Source: Pseudoips prasinana (Eukaryota; Arthropoda; Insecta; Lepidoptera; Nolidae). Taken from it: a stretch of 64,000 nucleotides of DNA. The stretch covers positions 4,165,201-4,229,200 of the forward strand of contig OX621257.1 of the NCBI GenBank assembly GCA_951640165.1. Reading direction: 5' to 3'. Shown one piece after another: positions 21,540 to 31,619 of the stretch; the stretch's first letter is position 1, and every line of letters begins with the position of its first letter. The notes beneath the pieces are model-generated. The model searched no databases, was not told the DNA's origin, and saw only the letters and a list, made by a program, of their open reading frames with translations. The position numbers were made by a program, and so were the translations under genes.

Positions 21540-24115
21540 TATTTAATGATGATAAGTGAAATATAACAAAGGGACGGTAATCAGCGTTTTAGTTTTGAAG
21601 ATATTGACGTTTGTTTTTTTTTGAAGGAACGGTAATGAGATTTGACACAAACGGAAATTAGATATCCATAAATGGTAATGAGGTAGAAGATATGGTAATT
21701 AATTTAACGACAGTTGATAAACTAGCCTTTAATTGCAATAAAACAAACCTATTAATTAACTTCAAAATAGGAACATAATAATGAAACTATAGTAATAATA
21801 ATAATTTTATTTGCCAAAAAAAGAAGTACAGTGAATCTCGAACAATATTTTTGTTAGAATTTGTATACGTAATTACATTTAATGTCCGATTTAAATGACA
21901 TTACGACTTAAATGACAGCAGCTCTGTTTTAGAAATTAGAAAATTGTTTTCATATTTGGAATTCATCAACTTCTTTCACTATAATATTGTGCGTATTACT
22001 TGTAATAATCTTGACAAAAGAATCCAAATGAAAATCCAAGAATGCAATATCTTTGCCTTGAGCAACCGCAGCATCAGCTGTTCGTTTTAAAGTAGCTCCT
22101 ACACCGTCAGCCGCACCCTTGCTATGGCCAGATTCGGAATAATTCCATGTGATCTACTTCAAACCACTAATGTAACCACTAATGTAAAAACATGGTCTTG
22201 TTTCTATATTGACTACTGGGGGAATCAAACAGAAAATGTAATATGGTGATTGTTTTACTCAAAGTTTGAATATGTTCTAGTACTGGAACTATATGCGCCC
22301 ATATTGCTGCGAGGTCATGGCGCAAATTCTCACTAACTGTACAGAGAGACTTAGCAGTACATTTCCCGGCCTCAACATGGTAAATTACTGCTGTATGAAG
22401 AGTCAGTTCATCTCTGCTTCCCCCAAAATGGAATGCTTGTACTTCAGAGGCGTACTTTAAGGCGTAATTCTCACTAAAATCAATGTGTATAATTGCTTCA
22501 TGTTCTTTTAAATTATGTTTAAGATCATTTGTGGCAGAAACCTGCAACCTTCGTATTTTCTCATGTTTAAAAAAACAGATATGTTTTTCTCTGGTTCTGC
22601 AATAGCCTCTTTTGGAAGTATAGTCACTTCAATTTTTTCTATGATCCTCTGTTCCTTTTCCGTACCTTTAGACATATATGTGGTTTTCTTACTCTCCCAC
22701 TTTTTAAACTTTATTGGCTCTTTGTTAATAAAAGTCCAAATAATTTAGCATTTTGTTTCGGCATTCCTCACATCGTTTTAATAAGCATTCCGTTTTTGGG
22801 CAACAAAGACTTTTGATTACGTCATTTGGTGTTTTCTCTGATAAAATGCTTTGCTATTTTACAAACACATGTGTCTCTTGCATTGACGTCGGGAATAAGG
22901 ACCCAGAATGGTCTTTGTTTACAGAAAAATGAGTAACTGATCTTACAATATTGTTCTTCAAAGATTTTGTGAAGATTTTTTAGTGAATCCAATAGATACC
23001 TTTTTTGTTTTTGTACTTTATCTCGTGTGATTACTTCTTTTTTTCCAGCCGTAATCCTTGAAACTTCATCGCGTTCATAAAACTCTTGTATATTTTGTTT
23101 AACGTTTTCGTAGTTTTGATAAGATTGTACAGTTGTTTCCTTTTTGCCTCGGACACAAAACTTTTATATTTCTGACACAATTCTGTGATCTTTTAATATT
23201 GATTTATCCCCAGTTAATGCATACACTACTAAAAGAGAAATTAGTTCCCATAAATGTGACCTCTGTTGGGACGTTGGTTTACAGCCGTCTGGAACAGGCT
23301 TTACTTTGAAAAATATAATGGTGTGCTGGTAACCAAACACAACTGATAGCTAGTAAGATTGAGAAATTAGTCAATATAATGACTGAATTAATATAATCTA
23401 TCATTTTGTAAGTAATTGTTATATTCCATATAATACAAGTTTGGAAAAAATACAGTTTATATAGAATTAAATCACAGAATATAATCATTACCGTTCGTTT
23501 CTTCTCAATACCATTCGAATCAAGAAGAATGGTAATCGATGGTAATTAGAAGAATGGTAATAGATTCATAAATATTTTCGAAAATTATCGTTATTTGGAA
23601 TAGAAACAGCATTGTTAAGTTTATCTGCGGAAAAAAGACTTACACGGAATACATCTGACAATTAATACTTTAATAAAAATAAATTTATCTACCTTTTATA
23701 ACACGAACGGTATGCAGAAATATTCCGAACCAAGTCACTTTTCAGACAGGAGAACTTAAATTTTCGTGGTAGAATCAATCTTAAACGCGCGTGTTGGGCT
23801 CGGTGATCAAGAGTTGACTGTCGTCGAATACTTTATGCGAAGCGCGGTGCACAAATATGCGTAAATATTAAAATATCGGATCAAACATTCCGTCGAATGG
23901 TAATTATGGGAAAGTGTAGGGACATTTTTCAAAGTTGTATGAATCTGTTCAAATATGTTCTTCTTACAACAATAAATCGTCTCTGAACAGATTAATTATC
24001 CTTATATCCTAATAAAAATGTCGTTATTCAAACACAGTTTTTTACAGGATGTGCCAAATTACTAAAATCCGGTAAAAGGGACATGGATGGTAATTAAATT
24101 TTCGATCCTTTGTTG
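21540..24115 (-). mobile_element. Candidate DNA transposon carrying the DDE-like gene, ends unproven
   Basis: The DDE-like pseudogene is surrounded by a conspicuous cluster of GGTAAT motifs: near 21574, 21629, 21673 and 21699 on the left, and near 23489 to 23560, 23897 and 24088 on the right, in both orientations. A weak inverted match exists between AACAAAGGGACGGTAAT (about 21566) and the complement of the sequence ending CCTTTGTT (about 24113). Repeated subterminal motifs are a usual transposase-binding layout, but no TSD is visible, so the boundaries are a guess. Confidence 0.35.
21940..23250 (-). pseudogene. Uncharacterised DDE/RNase H-like transposase-type gene, degraded
   Basis: Minus-strand pieces line up in order. 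Near 23100-22860: FYERDEVSRITAGKKEVIT, a KVQKQKRYLLDSLKNLH helix, then KQRPFWVLIPDVNARDTCVCK. Near 22560-22180, after a frameshift: AIIHIDFSENY with a candidate first Asp, FHFGGSRDELTLHT, LRHDLAAIWAHI, and FDSPSSQYRNK with a candidate second Asp. Near 22165-21950: WNYSESGHSKGAADGVG, ATLKRTADAA and ending in coding-like sequence. I recognise the layout from uncharacterised animal proteins with FSENY, HFGGSR and SxGPSSQYRNK boxes, which look like DDE transposases, but cannot assign a named superfamily. Several frame breaks show that it is inactive. Confidence 0.6.
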
Positions 24116-24271
24116 GAAAGTTAGTGCATTTCTAATTAAAAAAAGTATTTTCAAAAGGTTGCTCCTAATAGAACACCTAACTATATAAAAGCAACATAAG
24201 GTTCAAATTCTTTCAGCGTTTCATATATTCTTTATCGTTTGCCGTGTAATATGCACGAAATGAAATATTCA

Positions 24272-24308
24272 CCCGTGGACGTCTTTCGGCTGATATGATG
24301 ATGATATA
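24272..24308 (+). repeat. RTE tail scrap
   Basis: GTGGACGTCTTTCGGCTGAT followed by ATGATGATGAT is the last ~35 bases of the RTE elements at 61033-61183 and 58985-59290, in plus orientation. Confidence 0.6.
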
Positions 24309-24471
24309 AAAATGCTTTGTTGAGTTGACTGTTCCCAAGAGCGTTTTGGAGAATAAAATTAACTTTTTTGTATATTAGCGACAGAATTATAAATTCGTAA
24401 TTAAATTGCACAAATTTTAACAAAAGACGATTATTGGGAGCTACTTATTATAGTAGCTTTCCTTCAACTCC

Positions 24472-24943
24472 AACTTCAACTCCTGGGCCAGCCTGTATAT
24501 TAATACAGGCTGGCCCAGGAGTTGAAGTTCAAACGCAAAATTAAGATACTGTATGATGAGGAGTATCCAAATCATCCCCATGTATGTTCTAATTCTGTTC
24601 TAGTTCTGTTTAATGTTTTTTTTTTCGTAAATTTCACCAAACATCAGTTTTCGATTTTTTTCTCGTTCTGTTGCATATTTCTGGTTCAGTTTTTTTGTGA
24701 CAACTAATTAGCATAGTTTAATCTAACACCCTAAAATGTATGGTTTATCTAATCATTGCAGAACTGACATAGAATTTATTCGAAAGTTCAAAAATAGGGT
24801 TTGAGCTCAGGACTCATTAAGTTTCAAAGTATCAAAAAGCGCAAAATTGTAGGACATACATGGGGGTGATTCAGATACTCCTCAACATAAAGTATCGAAA
24901 TTTTGCGTTTGGAAGTCAACTCCTCGACCAACCTGTATATTAC
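24472..24943. mobile_element. MITE-7 with ~90-bp TIRs and an extra inverted end
   Basis: The element proper runs from about 24497 to 24943. Its left arm (AGGCTGGCCCAGGAGTTGAA, CAAACGCAAAATT, GAGGAGTATC, CCCCATGTATGT) is mirrored at the right end. On its left a further 27 bases (24472-24498) form a perfect inverted copy of the tip, giving a 27-bp stem with a 4-base loop. No coding capacity. Confidence 0.7.
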
Positions 24944-25570
24944 TGTATAATAGTTGGACTTATAACCCACTGTTTTTTTTGTAAGAAATGATAAGTACTA
25001 TACACGTGTAGTTATTTTATGTATCATCAATCATTTTCGCAACACACGCCATAAAATGGCTTTTTATAGCCAACATTTTGGTAGTTTGGGTCACATTATT
25101 GTAATCTCCGTACGGATAACATGTTTTTTGAAACACTGTATCTTGTTCCCGTTTACTCGGTGATAATGTAGCTTTTTAAAAGTAAATAAAGTTTTTAAAA
25201 ATCAGTTGGGTTGTGGGTTTATTGCAACATTGGTGGAATAACTAATACATATTGGCTATTCCACTAATGATCTAAGGAACCTTGTTATTCGTTTATTTTG
25301 TACCTTTAGCCTTAAGGCTTAAATATATGTATAGTGTCATAATAACCATAATCGCTAGTCAATAAGGGAGTGATCTTTCTGCCAACAAACTGCTGTGCAG
25401 TTCGGCGGATGGTGGTTACTTAATAATATTATAAATTATGTAATAAATGTTTCAAAATTTTAATTTTTTTTAATCTATTACAAAAACCATACATATTTTG
25501 CTCTTACCTAACTTAAAGCTATTTTGTACACAATTACATCCGCGCAATTAATGAATAAATACTTTTATAT
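24944..25570. other. Unassigned AT-rich gap
   Basis: No coding motif or repeat family was recognised. A short inverted match occurs around TTGGTGGAATAACTAATA...GGCTATTCCACTAATGA (about 25229-25268). Confidence 0.35.
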
Positions 25571-25728
25571 GGGCCTGTTGGCGTGATTGGCAAATGTTAG
25601 CTTTTCACGCAGGAGGTCGTGGGTTCCATTCCCACCCGGGACAGATATTTGCGTTCATGAACATATCTGTCTGTCTTGGATCTGGGTGTAATTATCTATA
25701 TAAGTATGTATTTACAAAAAAAAGTATT
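25571..25728 (+). mobile_element. SINE-A copy, 3'-truncated
   Basis: GGGCCTGTTGGCGTGATTGG head, CACGCAGGAGGTCGTGGGTT, ATTCCCACCCGGGACAGAT and the GTCTTGGATCTGGGTGTAAT body. The CTCTGCTTAG 3' block is missing. It abuts an inverted CR1-type 3' end. Confidence 0.8.
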
Positions 25729-25908
25729 AAAATAAAATAAAAAAGGTTCTTATTCACATAGATTTTAAAAAGCCCTTGTAAATAGTCAGAACATGTTTGT
25801 AGTAATATAGTTGTATACATTATTATTTATAGTAACATAGATATTTAGGTACACATTGTATTGATTGTATGAAAACATTTATAAAATTTATTTTATAATA
25901 GCAATGAT

Positions 25909-26031
25909 CAAAATACAAAATCAATATGTAGTGTTAATTCCGCTAATTGTCAGTTTAATCATGCCGGGATGCAATTTGCACCGCCCCCCCGCCCGCAAGA
26001 ATGTGCACATGCAAGAACTGAAGATTACTTA
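25909..26031. mobile_element. 123-bp insertion with 12-bp target duplication
   Basis: AATAGCAATGAT occurs at 25897-25908 and again at 26032-26043, bracketing sequence that is absent from the parental CR1-type 3' UTR. The insert contains a C-rich run (CCGCCCCCCCGCCCGC). No match to other families in the window; it could be a truncated retrocopy. Confidence 0.6.
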
Positions 26032-26382
26032 AATAGCAATGATATTTAGCTAGCTCGTATCAAATTATTGTCAAGAGATTATGTTTAAGTTTAATTATCT
26101 AGTTTAAGACTAATATTTTTACTACATATTGTCAATGGTTCTGTCTATATTAAGGTATTATTATTATGACGGACCTTGTGTTAATAACGATGGTCGCGCT
26201 TTAATGCTACCACCGGATCCAATGCGCCCCAACTGAGAAGACCCAGCGAAACAAACTCAGTGGGTTCTTCTACTATCGGTTGTAACACGACCCAGTTGAG
26301 ACGGTCCGGCGAAACATACTCAAGCGGGCATGAACACGGGATTTGGTCCAATTAGAGTAATTATTTAGTAGGCAAACACAAT

Positions 26383-26710
26383 TATTACGCACTGGTAGGT
26401 TCTGCAAATTAAAACTCCGAGATATTTTCCACACACAATATTTAATCGAACAGAGTAACGTTCTCATCTACCGTCGTACAAAGAATGCCTCTTTAATAAT
26501 TCTCCTACCCTATTTATATTTTTATCAGTGACAACCATTTGAAATTCTAATATCGATTATTAATAGTTTTAAGATGTAAGATTATTATAGAATTAATTTA
26601 GTAATTAATAAAATGATAATCACTAATCAAATAAATAATCACAGTGTAAAAATATTATTATAACATAGCAGCTACGTCATAACCGTTTGCGCAACTATTG
26701 AGTACTTGAT
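26383..26710 (-). mobile_element. MITE-3 copy nested in CR1-type 3' UTR, 8-bp target duplication
   Basis: AACACAAT stands at 26375-26382 and at 26711-26718. The 328-bp element has imperfect TIRs (TATTACGCACT... and the complement of ...AGTACTTGAT). It is the inverted counterpart of 43264-43578. The 8-bp duplication points to a hAT-like origin. No ORF. Confidence 0.75.
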
Positions 26711-26908
26711 AACACAATATATTATGCTCGATCGGTTGTCTGAATGCTTATTATTTTAGATTATATTTAGGTATACAAAAGAAAACCTTCGAAACAATAA
26801 CATTATTCATTTTGAGACAGAGTCAATAATTTTAAATTCAGTATATTATAGCAATCATATTACAGATAGTTCACGTAACTCAGCAGATCAGTCATGTCTA
26901 TATGGCTA

Positions 26909-27714
26909 AATAATATACTTCTCGAATTAAAAATCTTGTAATTTGGGCTACTCTTTGGTCTAGTATAATGGTAGGTTGACAAGTAAGTCTTTTTTTTATC
27001 ATTTCTTTCGTCTACATTAAATGGTTTGAATTAATGAATATTACTACCATTTTTTCATCACACGTTGTATATTTACAAATAAGTACTTGATCACCCCAAA
27101 CACCGGTTCATTGAATTGGCAAAGTTGTGGCCAGTAGGTGTGTGAATTACTGATCATAGGCTAATCAGAAGACATTTATATTTTACAGTGAGTTACACAA
27201 AATATTTTAAATAACATAAAAAAATTATGTGACGAAACAGACCGCACAGACGGACTAACTCAAAATATCTTTGTTGCTTTAATTCTGTATTCAAATATGG
27301 ATATGTATTGTTTTGTGTGCTTGACAAATACAAGTGTTTGTAAATACCCAAGTGCTGAATAAATTTCATAATTTCATAGAAATAATTTTTATACTAACCT
27401 ATATCTGTATCCCACTGCTGAGCAAAGCGGTTTCCCTTGGTTTTCCAGATTTCTCTGTCTTCCGCTATTTCATTACATGGTGTATGGTCATCAAACAAAA
27501 ACAAATTATATAGCAAAAAGTAGCAAATAAAGTAAAGAATCATAATATAGAAGATGTTACATAAATAAGCGCTATCTAACTACGAAACAACGACTAAAAG
27601 AATACCGGCTTGTAAAATACAGAAAATATTCAAACGTTGGACCGTATAGTTTAAAAGATCATTAGAATTTAATTATTTTCACATATATTTTAAAACAAAA
27701 TATAGTATTCAAAT
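26909..27714. other. Unassigned gap with a LINE 3'-end-like piece
   Basis: 27305-27380 (ATACAAGTGTTTGTAAATAC, CCAAGTGCTGAATAAATTTC) matches 36065-36125 and looks like a retroelement 3' end. A TTTGGTCTAGTATAATGGTA stretch at about 26950 resembles half a tRNA but has no partner half. Nothing else was recognised. Confidence 0.4.
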
Positions 27715-27815
27715 TTACAAAAAGAGCCAAAAGACGTGTGCAAAGATTGTGACAAATGGAAATCCGTTGTCTCTGCCTACCCCTCTGGGAAACAGGCGTG
27801 AGCCTATGTATGTAT
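27715..27815 (+). repeat. LINE C-terminal/3' repeat (CTGCCTACCCC...CAGGCGTGA)
   Basis: Reads CKDCDKWKSVVSAYPSGKQA then stop, followed by GCCTATGTATGTATGTA. It is an inverted partner of 29013-29095. This is a common LINE 3'-terminal repeat type in Lepidoptera. Confidence 0.6.
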
Positions 27816-27929
27816 GTAAAATCTACAAAACAATTTTTCTAGGGTGTTAGAAAGAAGATGGTTTATATGAACTGTTTCATATCTAAAAGCTTTCCAACTT
27901 ACAAAGCAAAGCAACTAAATTTATTGCAT

Positions 27930-28130
27930 TGCATGTGGTGCCTGCTGTGTGGTGATGGCATAGAATATAATCAACCCATCTCATCCCACGGGGCGCGTAG
28001 AAATCGTCCGAGAGAATTCCTACCAGAGAACGGGCAGCAGCGGTTTTCTGTGAACTATGACCATCAAATTAAGATCGCCAACCCGACTGCCAAGCGTGGC
28101 GATTATGATGTTTCACCTTAGTCCGCTTAT
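27930..28130 (+). repeat. LINE-derived repeat (GATCGCCAACCCG type)
   Basis: Contains CATCTCATCCCACGGGGCG, GGGCAGCAGCGG, GATCGCCAACCCGACTGCC and AAGCGTGGCGATTATG. A shorter piece of the same repeat is at 30285-30345. The GC-richer body resembles a decayed LINE coding fragment. Confidence 0.5.
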
Positions 28131-28325
28131 CTCATAGCTTTACAATTTCCAAGCAAAGCAACCAAATTTATTGCATTGCAATCCAGTTTTAGACGTTACT
28201 TTATTGCCAAAGTCTCTCTATTTGATGCAACTCATTTATTATATCCCCGGGGTGAGAAACTGAAGGGTAACTAATTTATGTATTCAGTTTTAGTTTCACT
28301 GCCCCGTAGGTTTTAGCAAAAAGTT

Positions 28326-28417
28326 AAAAGTATAATAGGATGTTTTTAAAAATTAATAAGTAAAAAGTAAGTCTACTTTTTACTTATTAATTTTTAAAAA
28401 CATCCTATCATACTTTT
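28326..28417. repeat. Palindrome 1: 44-bp arms, 4-base centre
   Basis: AAAAGTATAATAGGATGTTT...AAAAAGTA is mirrored by TACTTTTT...ATACTTTT with a single mismatch. Such a near-perfect long palindrome is unstable and should be recent or extruding in vivo. Confidence 0.8.
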
Positions 28418-28425
28418 ACCTTTTG

Positions 28426-28487
28426 ACCGATTTAAATGAAATTAGGTACACAGACAGTCGTCTGTGTACCAATTTCATTTAAATCGG
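28426..28487. repeat. Palindrome 2: ~29-bp arms made from an LR target-like segment
   Basis: ACCGATTTAAATGAAATTAG and GTACACAGAC are mirrored by GTCTGTGTAC and AATTTCATTTAAATCGGT across AGTC. The same half sequence occurs once, unpaired, at about 28628-28660 inside LR-d. Confidence 0.8.
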
Positions 28488-28567
28488 TTCAGTAGTTTTT
28501 TTTAATTGTATTTTAATTTAGAAATTTGGAAGGATATAAGTATATAATAGAATAAATATATTAACAT

Positions 28568-29011
28568 TACGACATTACGAATATTATTAATGCAAAAGTC
28601 TCTGCCGGCCTTTCACGCCAAAACTACTGAACCGATTTAAATGAAATTAGGTACACAGATAGTCTAGAGCCTGAGAAACGACATATGCTACTCTAATGCG
28701 AAAAAAGGTTTTTAAGGGTTTGAAAGGGGGGACGAAAAGTTATATGGAAGTATCGTCATTTTGAGAGCTAGAAGCTTGAAACGTATTTTTTAGGCTTTAG
28801 ATTCGAAATAAATAAAAAATTTAAATTTAAAATTTGTAAAAGTTCTAAAGTAAAGGGTGGAAAATAACAATAGGTAATAGGGGGTGAGATTGTATGGAAA
28901 TATGTAAGGTTTATGTAAAAGTTTTACAAGTTTGCTACTCTGTTTGATTACTGTGATGTAACATTTACGGAGTCATTACGAAATGTACGGACGATGTTGC
29001 GGGCATAGCTA
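28568..29011 (-). repeat. LR-d repeat
   Basis: On the minus strand it begins ACTAGCTATGCCCGCAAC and runs through TTCATTTAAATCGGTTCAGT to GGCGTGAAAGGCC near 28610. This is the standard lepidopteran layout of that repeat group, with a ~300-bp middle section not seen in LR-a. Confidence 0.7.
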
Positions 29012-29012
29012 G

Positions 29013-29095
29013 TAATCTACATACGTACATAGACTCACGCCTGTCTCCCAGAGGGGTAGGCAAAGATAACGGACTTTTAGTAATCTAATACAGTA
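29013..29095 (-). repeat. Inverted copy of the CAGGCGTGA LINE 3' repeat
   Basis: ACTCACGCCTGTCTCCCAGA and GGGGTAGGCAAAGATAACGG mirror 27740-27810. It lies directly next to the 5' end of LR-d. Confidence 0.6.
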
Positions 29096-29327
29096 ATATA
29101 CATTTACAATACAAATATAGGTATTACGAGACCTCAAATTTAAACAATTAGGATAATTGACGCATTTTTGCGCAGTTACGTCACTGATGCATCCAGCGTG
29201 GGTCAGTATCAATAGCATGCTGGAAACGGTGGTAAAGAATCTTGAATGCCCTATTTTGAGCCCCAGATTTTGCAAGTAGGGCTTTCCAGAACAAAGTTAT
29301 TTTGTATTGATATTACGATGTCATTTC

Positions 29328-29592
29328 TGTTGGCGTGGTTGGCAAATGCTTGCTTTTCACGCCGGAGGTCGTGGGTTCGATTCCCACCCAGGACAGATAT
29401 TTGTGTGCATGAACATGTATGTTTGTCCTGAGTCTGGGTGTGATTTATCTATATAAGTATATTTATACAAAAGAAAAGTAGTACATCAGTTATCTGGTTT
29501 CCATAGTACAAGCTCTGCTTAGTTTGGGGCCAGATGGCCGTGTGTAAATAATAAAAGAATAATAATAATATCCCAGGATATTATTATTATTC
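29328..29592 (+). mobile_element. SINE-A copy, the most complete
   Basis: TGTTGGCGTGGTTGGCAAAT head, B-box-like GGGTTCGATTCCC, body ACAGATATTTGTGTGCATG and GTCCTGAGTCTGGGTGTGAT, 3' block GTACAAGCTCTGCTTAG, tail of TAATAATAATAT repeats. Used here as the reference for the family. Confidence 0.88.
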
Positions 29593-30972
29593 GTTTAAAA
29601 ATAAAATTGTTGTTGATGTATAATTGCAGTCACTTGATCATGTCAGTGCTTGTAATCCGTTTATACCATACAGGACTTCGGGGATAAAAATGTAGCATGA
29701 TTTTCCCTATTTGCTTTTCGCAAATAATAAAACGCAGATAAAGTGGTGTGCATATTATATAAACTAGTTTTCTTTATTACATATTTATTTTAAGGTTTAA
29801 ACTAAATAGTTCCCCACGGATAAATTTAAATGAAATTATATTTATATAAACTTTAAAACTGTTTTATTCTCCTTTTAGTATTCTTTGAAAACTCTTACAG
29901 TAAAACATGGCAGCAGGGCCATACGAAAAGTACCAGTAAGCTACGTCCCTTATTATTTTAAAGGACGATGCACTTTTATTTAATCATCAAAATTGTTTAC
30001 GCTCCCGAGTTCGCAAAACTTTGCAAAAATACGACGTACCTATATCTCATAATAAGACATCTCAAAAAATGTAATAGATGGATATGGACATTAGAATTAT
30101 AAAGTAAATAGTCTAACTATGAACCGGCATATTGGCATACAGTGAGTTTTATTTTTCATTTGTAGTGTATAATTGGGTGATCTTTTATATATGTCTGAAC
30201 TTATTATCCACATATATTGACGGCTAGCGAAATATCTAGCGTAGAAGTCGACCCGAGGTAGTGTCTGCCAGAGCTACTATTACCATCATACTGCGATCGC
30301 CAACCCTTCTCAAAGCGTTGCGATTATGGCATATCCCCCCAAGTTCATTCTTGGGGGAGGCTTTTGTCCAGCAGTAGACTTTTACAGCTGTTATGATAGC
30401 GAAATATCAAACACCCTTACAAGTTTATCGGTCCATCTTGTTGGTGGCCTACCCCCGGTGCGTCTACCGTATTGTAGTCACTACCGAAAACGTTACCCAT
30501 GAAATTTAAGAACTTCTGTGTAAAACAATTAAGTTTTGATTATCATCATGATATGCAAAGATCCAAATCATCCAAAGATCTCTACTTTTGTTACCAACAT
30601 CTAGAAGCTCAACATTTTTTATAATTTTCTTAAAAATATTAGGTAAAAGTCTTACTCGTGCTCAGGTACGCACGAATAAAACCTTTATGGGTATAACCGT
30701 AAAATCCGATAAGTATCCTACGTATCTAATCGTTCAAAGCATTGTTTCAGGCCGTGTATTTGCATGTTGGGTTGCCAGCATGAATAAAGTATATTTCCAA
30801 CGACCCTACACACCACCACAATGAACGCTCTTTAAGAATAAAAAGGTATTAAATTATTCAATTCCTAAGTGGCACCAGGTGTCGCATAGCAGGAGGGTTT
30901 TATCATAAAAGATAAAGTGAGCCTTATCCCCTTCTAATCGAAAAAAGAATAACTTTAAATTTCACTGCCTTT
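29593..30972. other. Mostly unassigned AT-rich stretch with LINE scraps
   Basis: Contains scraps of the GATCGCCAACCC repeat (30285-30345) and of RTE 3' ends (about 30350-30385 TTGGGGGAGGCTTTTGTCC; about 30425-30470 ATCGGTCCATCTTG). A short candidate exon at 29878-29935 is listed separately. Nothing else was identified. Confidence 0.4.
29878..29935 (+). other. Possible host first coding exon (speculative)
   Basis: A pyrimidine-rich TTCTCCTTTTAG precedes 29878. An ATG in good insect context (AAAACATGG, ATG at 29907) opens MAAGPYEKY, and GTAAGC at 29936 gives a fair donor. It is the only short non-repeat stretch I saw with acceptor, start and donor in order. It is too short to name a gene, and chance is a real alternative. 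Confidence 0.2.
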
Positions 30973-31579
30973 TATTAGGGTTCCGTAGCCAAATGGCAAA
31001 AAACGGAACCCTTATAGATTCGTCATGTCTGTCCGTCCGTACGTCACACCCACTTTTTTCCGAAACTACAAGAGCTGTACTGTTGAAACTTGGTAAGTAG
31101 ATGTATTCGGTGAACCGCATTAAGATTTTTACACAAAAATAGAAATATAACAATAATTTTTCCCCATACTGAAACTCAAATTTTTTTTTCCTCGTACCCA
31201 TACATGTGGGGTGTCTATGGATAGGTCTTCAAAATGATATTGAGGTTTCTAATTTCTTTTTTTTAGAATCAATAAAATTTTAATATAAAAATATTTTGCG
31301 CGAGAGACACTTCCAAAGTGCTAAAATGAGTGTCCCCCCCCCCCCCTGTAACTTCTAAAATAAGAGAAGGTTAAAACTAAAAAAATATATGATGTAGGTA
31401 CCTACATTACCACGCAAACTAACAACGAAAATTGGTTTGAACGAGATCTAGCAAGTAGGTTTTTTTAATACGGTATAAATGGTAAACCACAATTTGCGCT
31501 TTCATTTAATCAACTAAATTCTTGCTTCTACGTAACCCTTCATGGGCGAGTCCGACTCGCACTTGGTCGGTTTTATTTT
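30973..31579 (+). repeat. LR-e interspersed repeat (GGGTTCCGTA ... CGAGTCCGACTCGCA)
   Basis: It starts TTAGGGTTCCGTAGCCAAAT and ends GGCGAGTCCGACTCGCACTT then GGTCGGTTTT, the known lepidopteran pair of ends. GTCTGTCCGTCCGTACGTCAC and a 13-C run at about 31334-31346 lie inside. Non-coding; probably a non-autonomous retroelement. Confidence 0.8.
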
Positions 31580-31619
31580 AACTTGTGTCTTTGACCCTCT
31601 CCTTGCGTATTGCAGATAT

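Larger units (their letters stand above)
25735..26908 (-). mobile_element. CR1-type 3' UTR copy with two nested insertions
   Basis: This is the reverse complement of about 19328-20015. It begins (on minus) at the ORF2 stop region ...CCATATAGACATGACTG and ends at the AATAAGAACC tail. It is interrupted by a 123-bp insertion at 25909-26031 and by MITE-3 at 26383-26710. The intact copy at 19340-20015 supplies the empty sites for both. Confidence 0.88.

Noticed and set aside
26945..26985. tRNA-like TTTGGTCTAGTATAATGGTA
   Set aside because: Only half a tRNA; no T-arm or acceptor partner within 60 bases.
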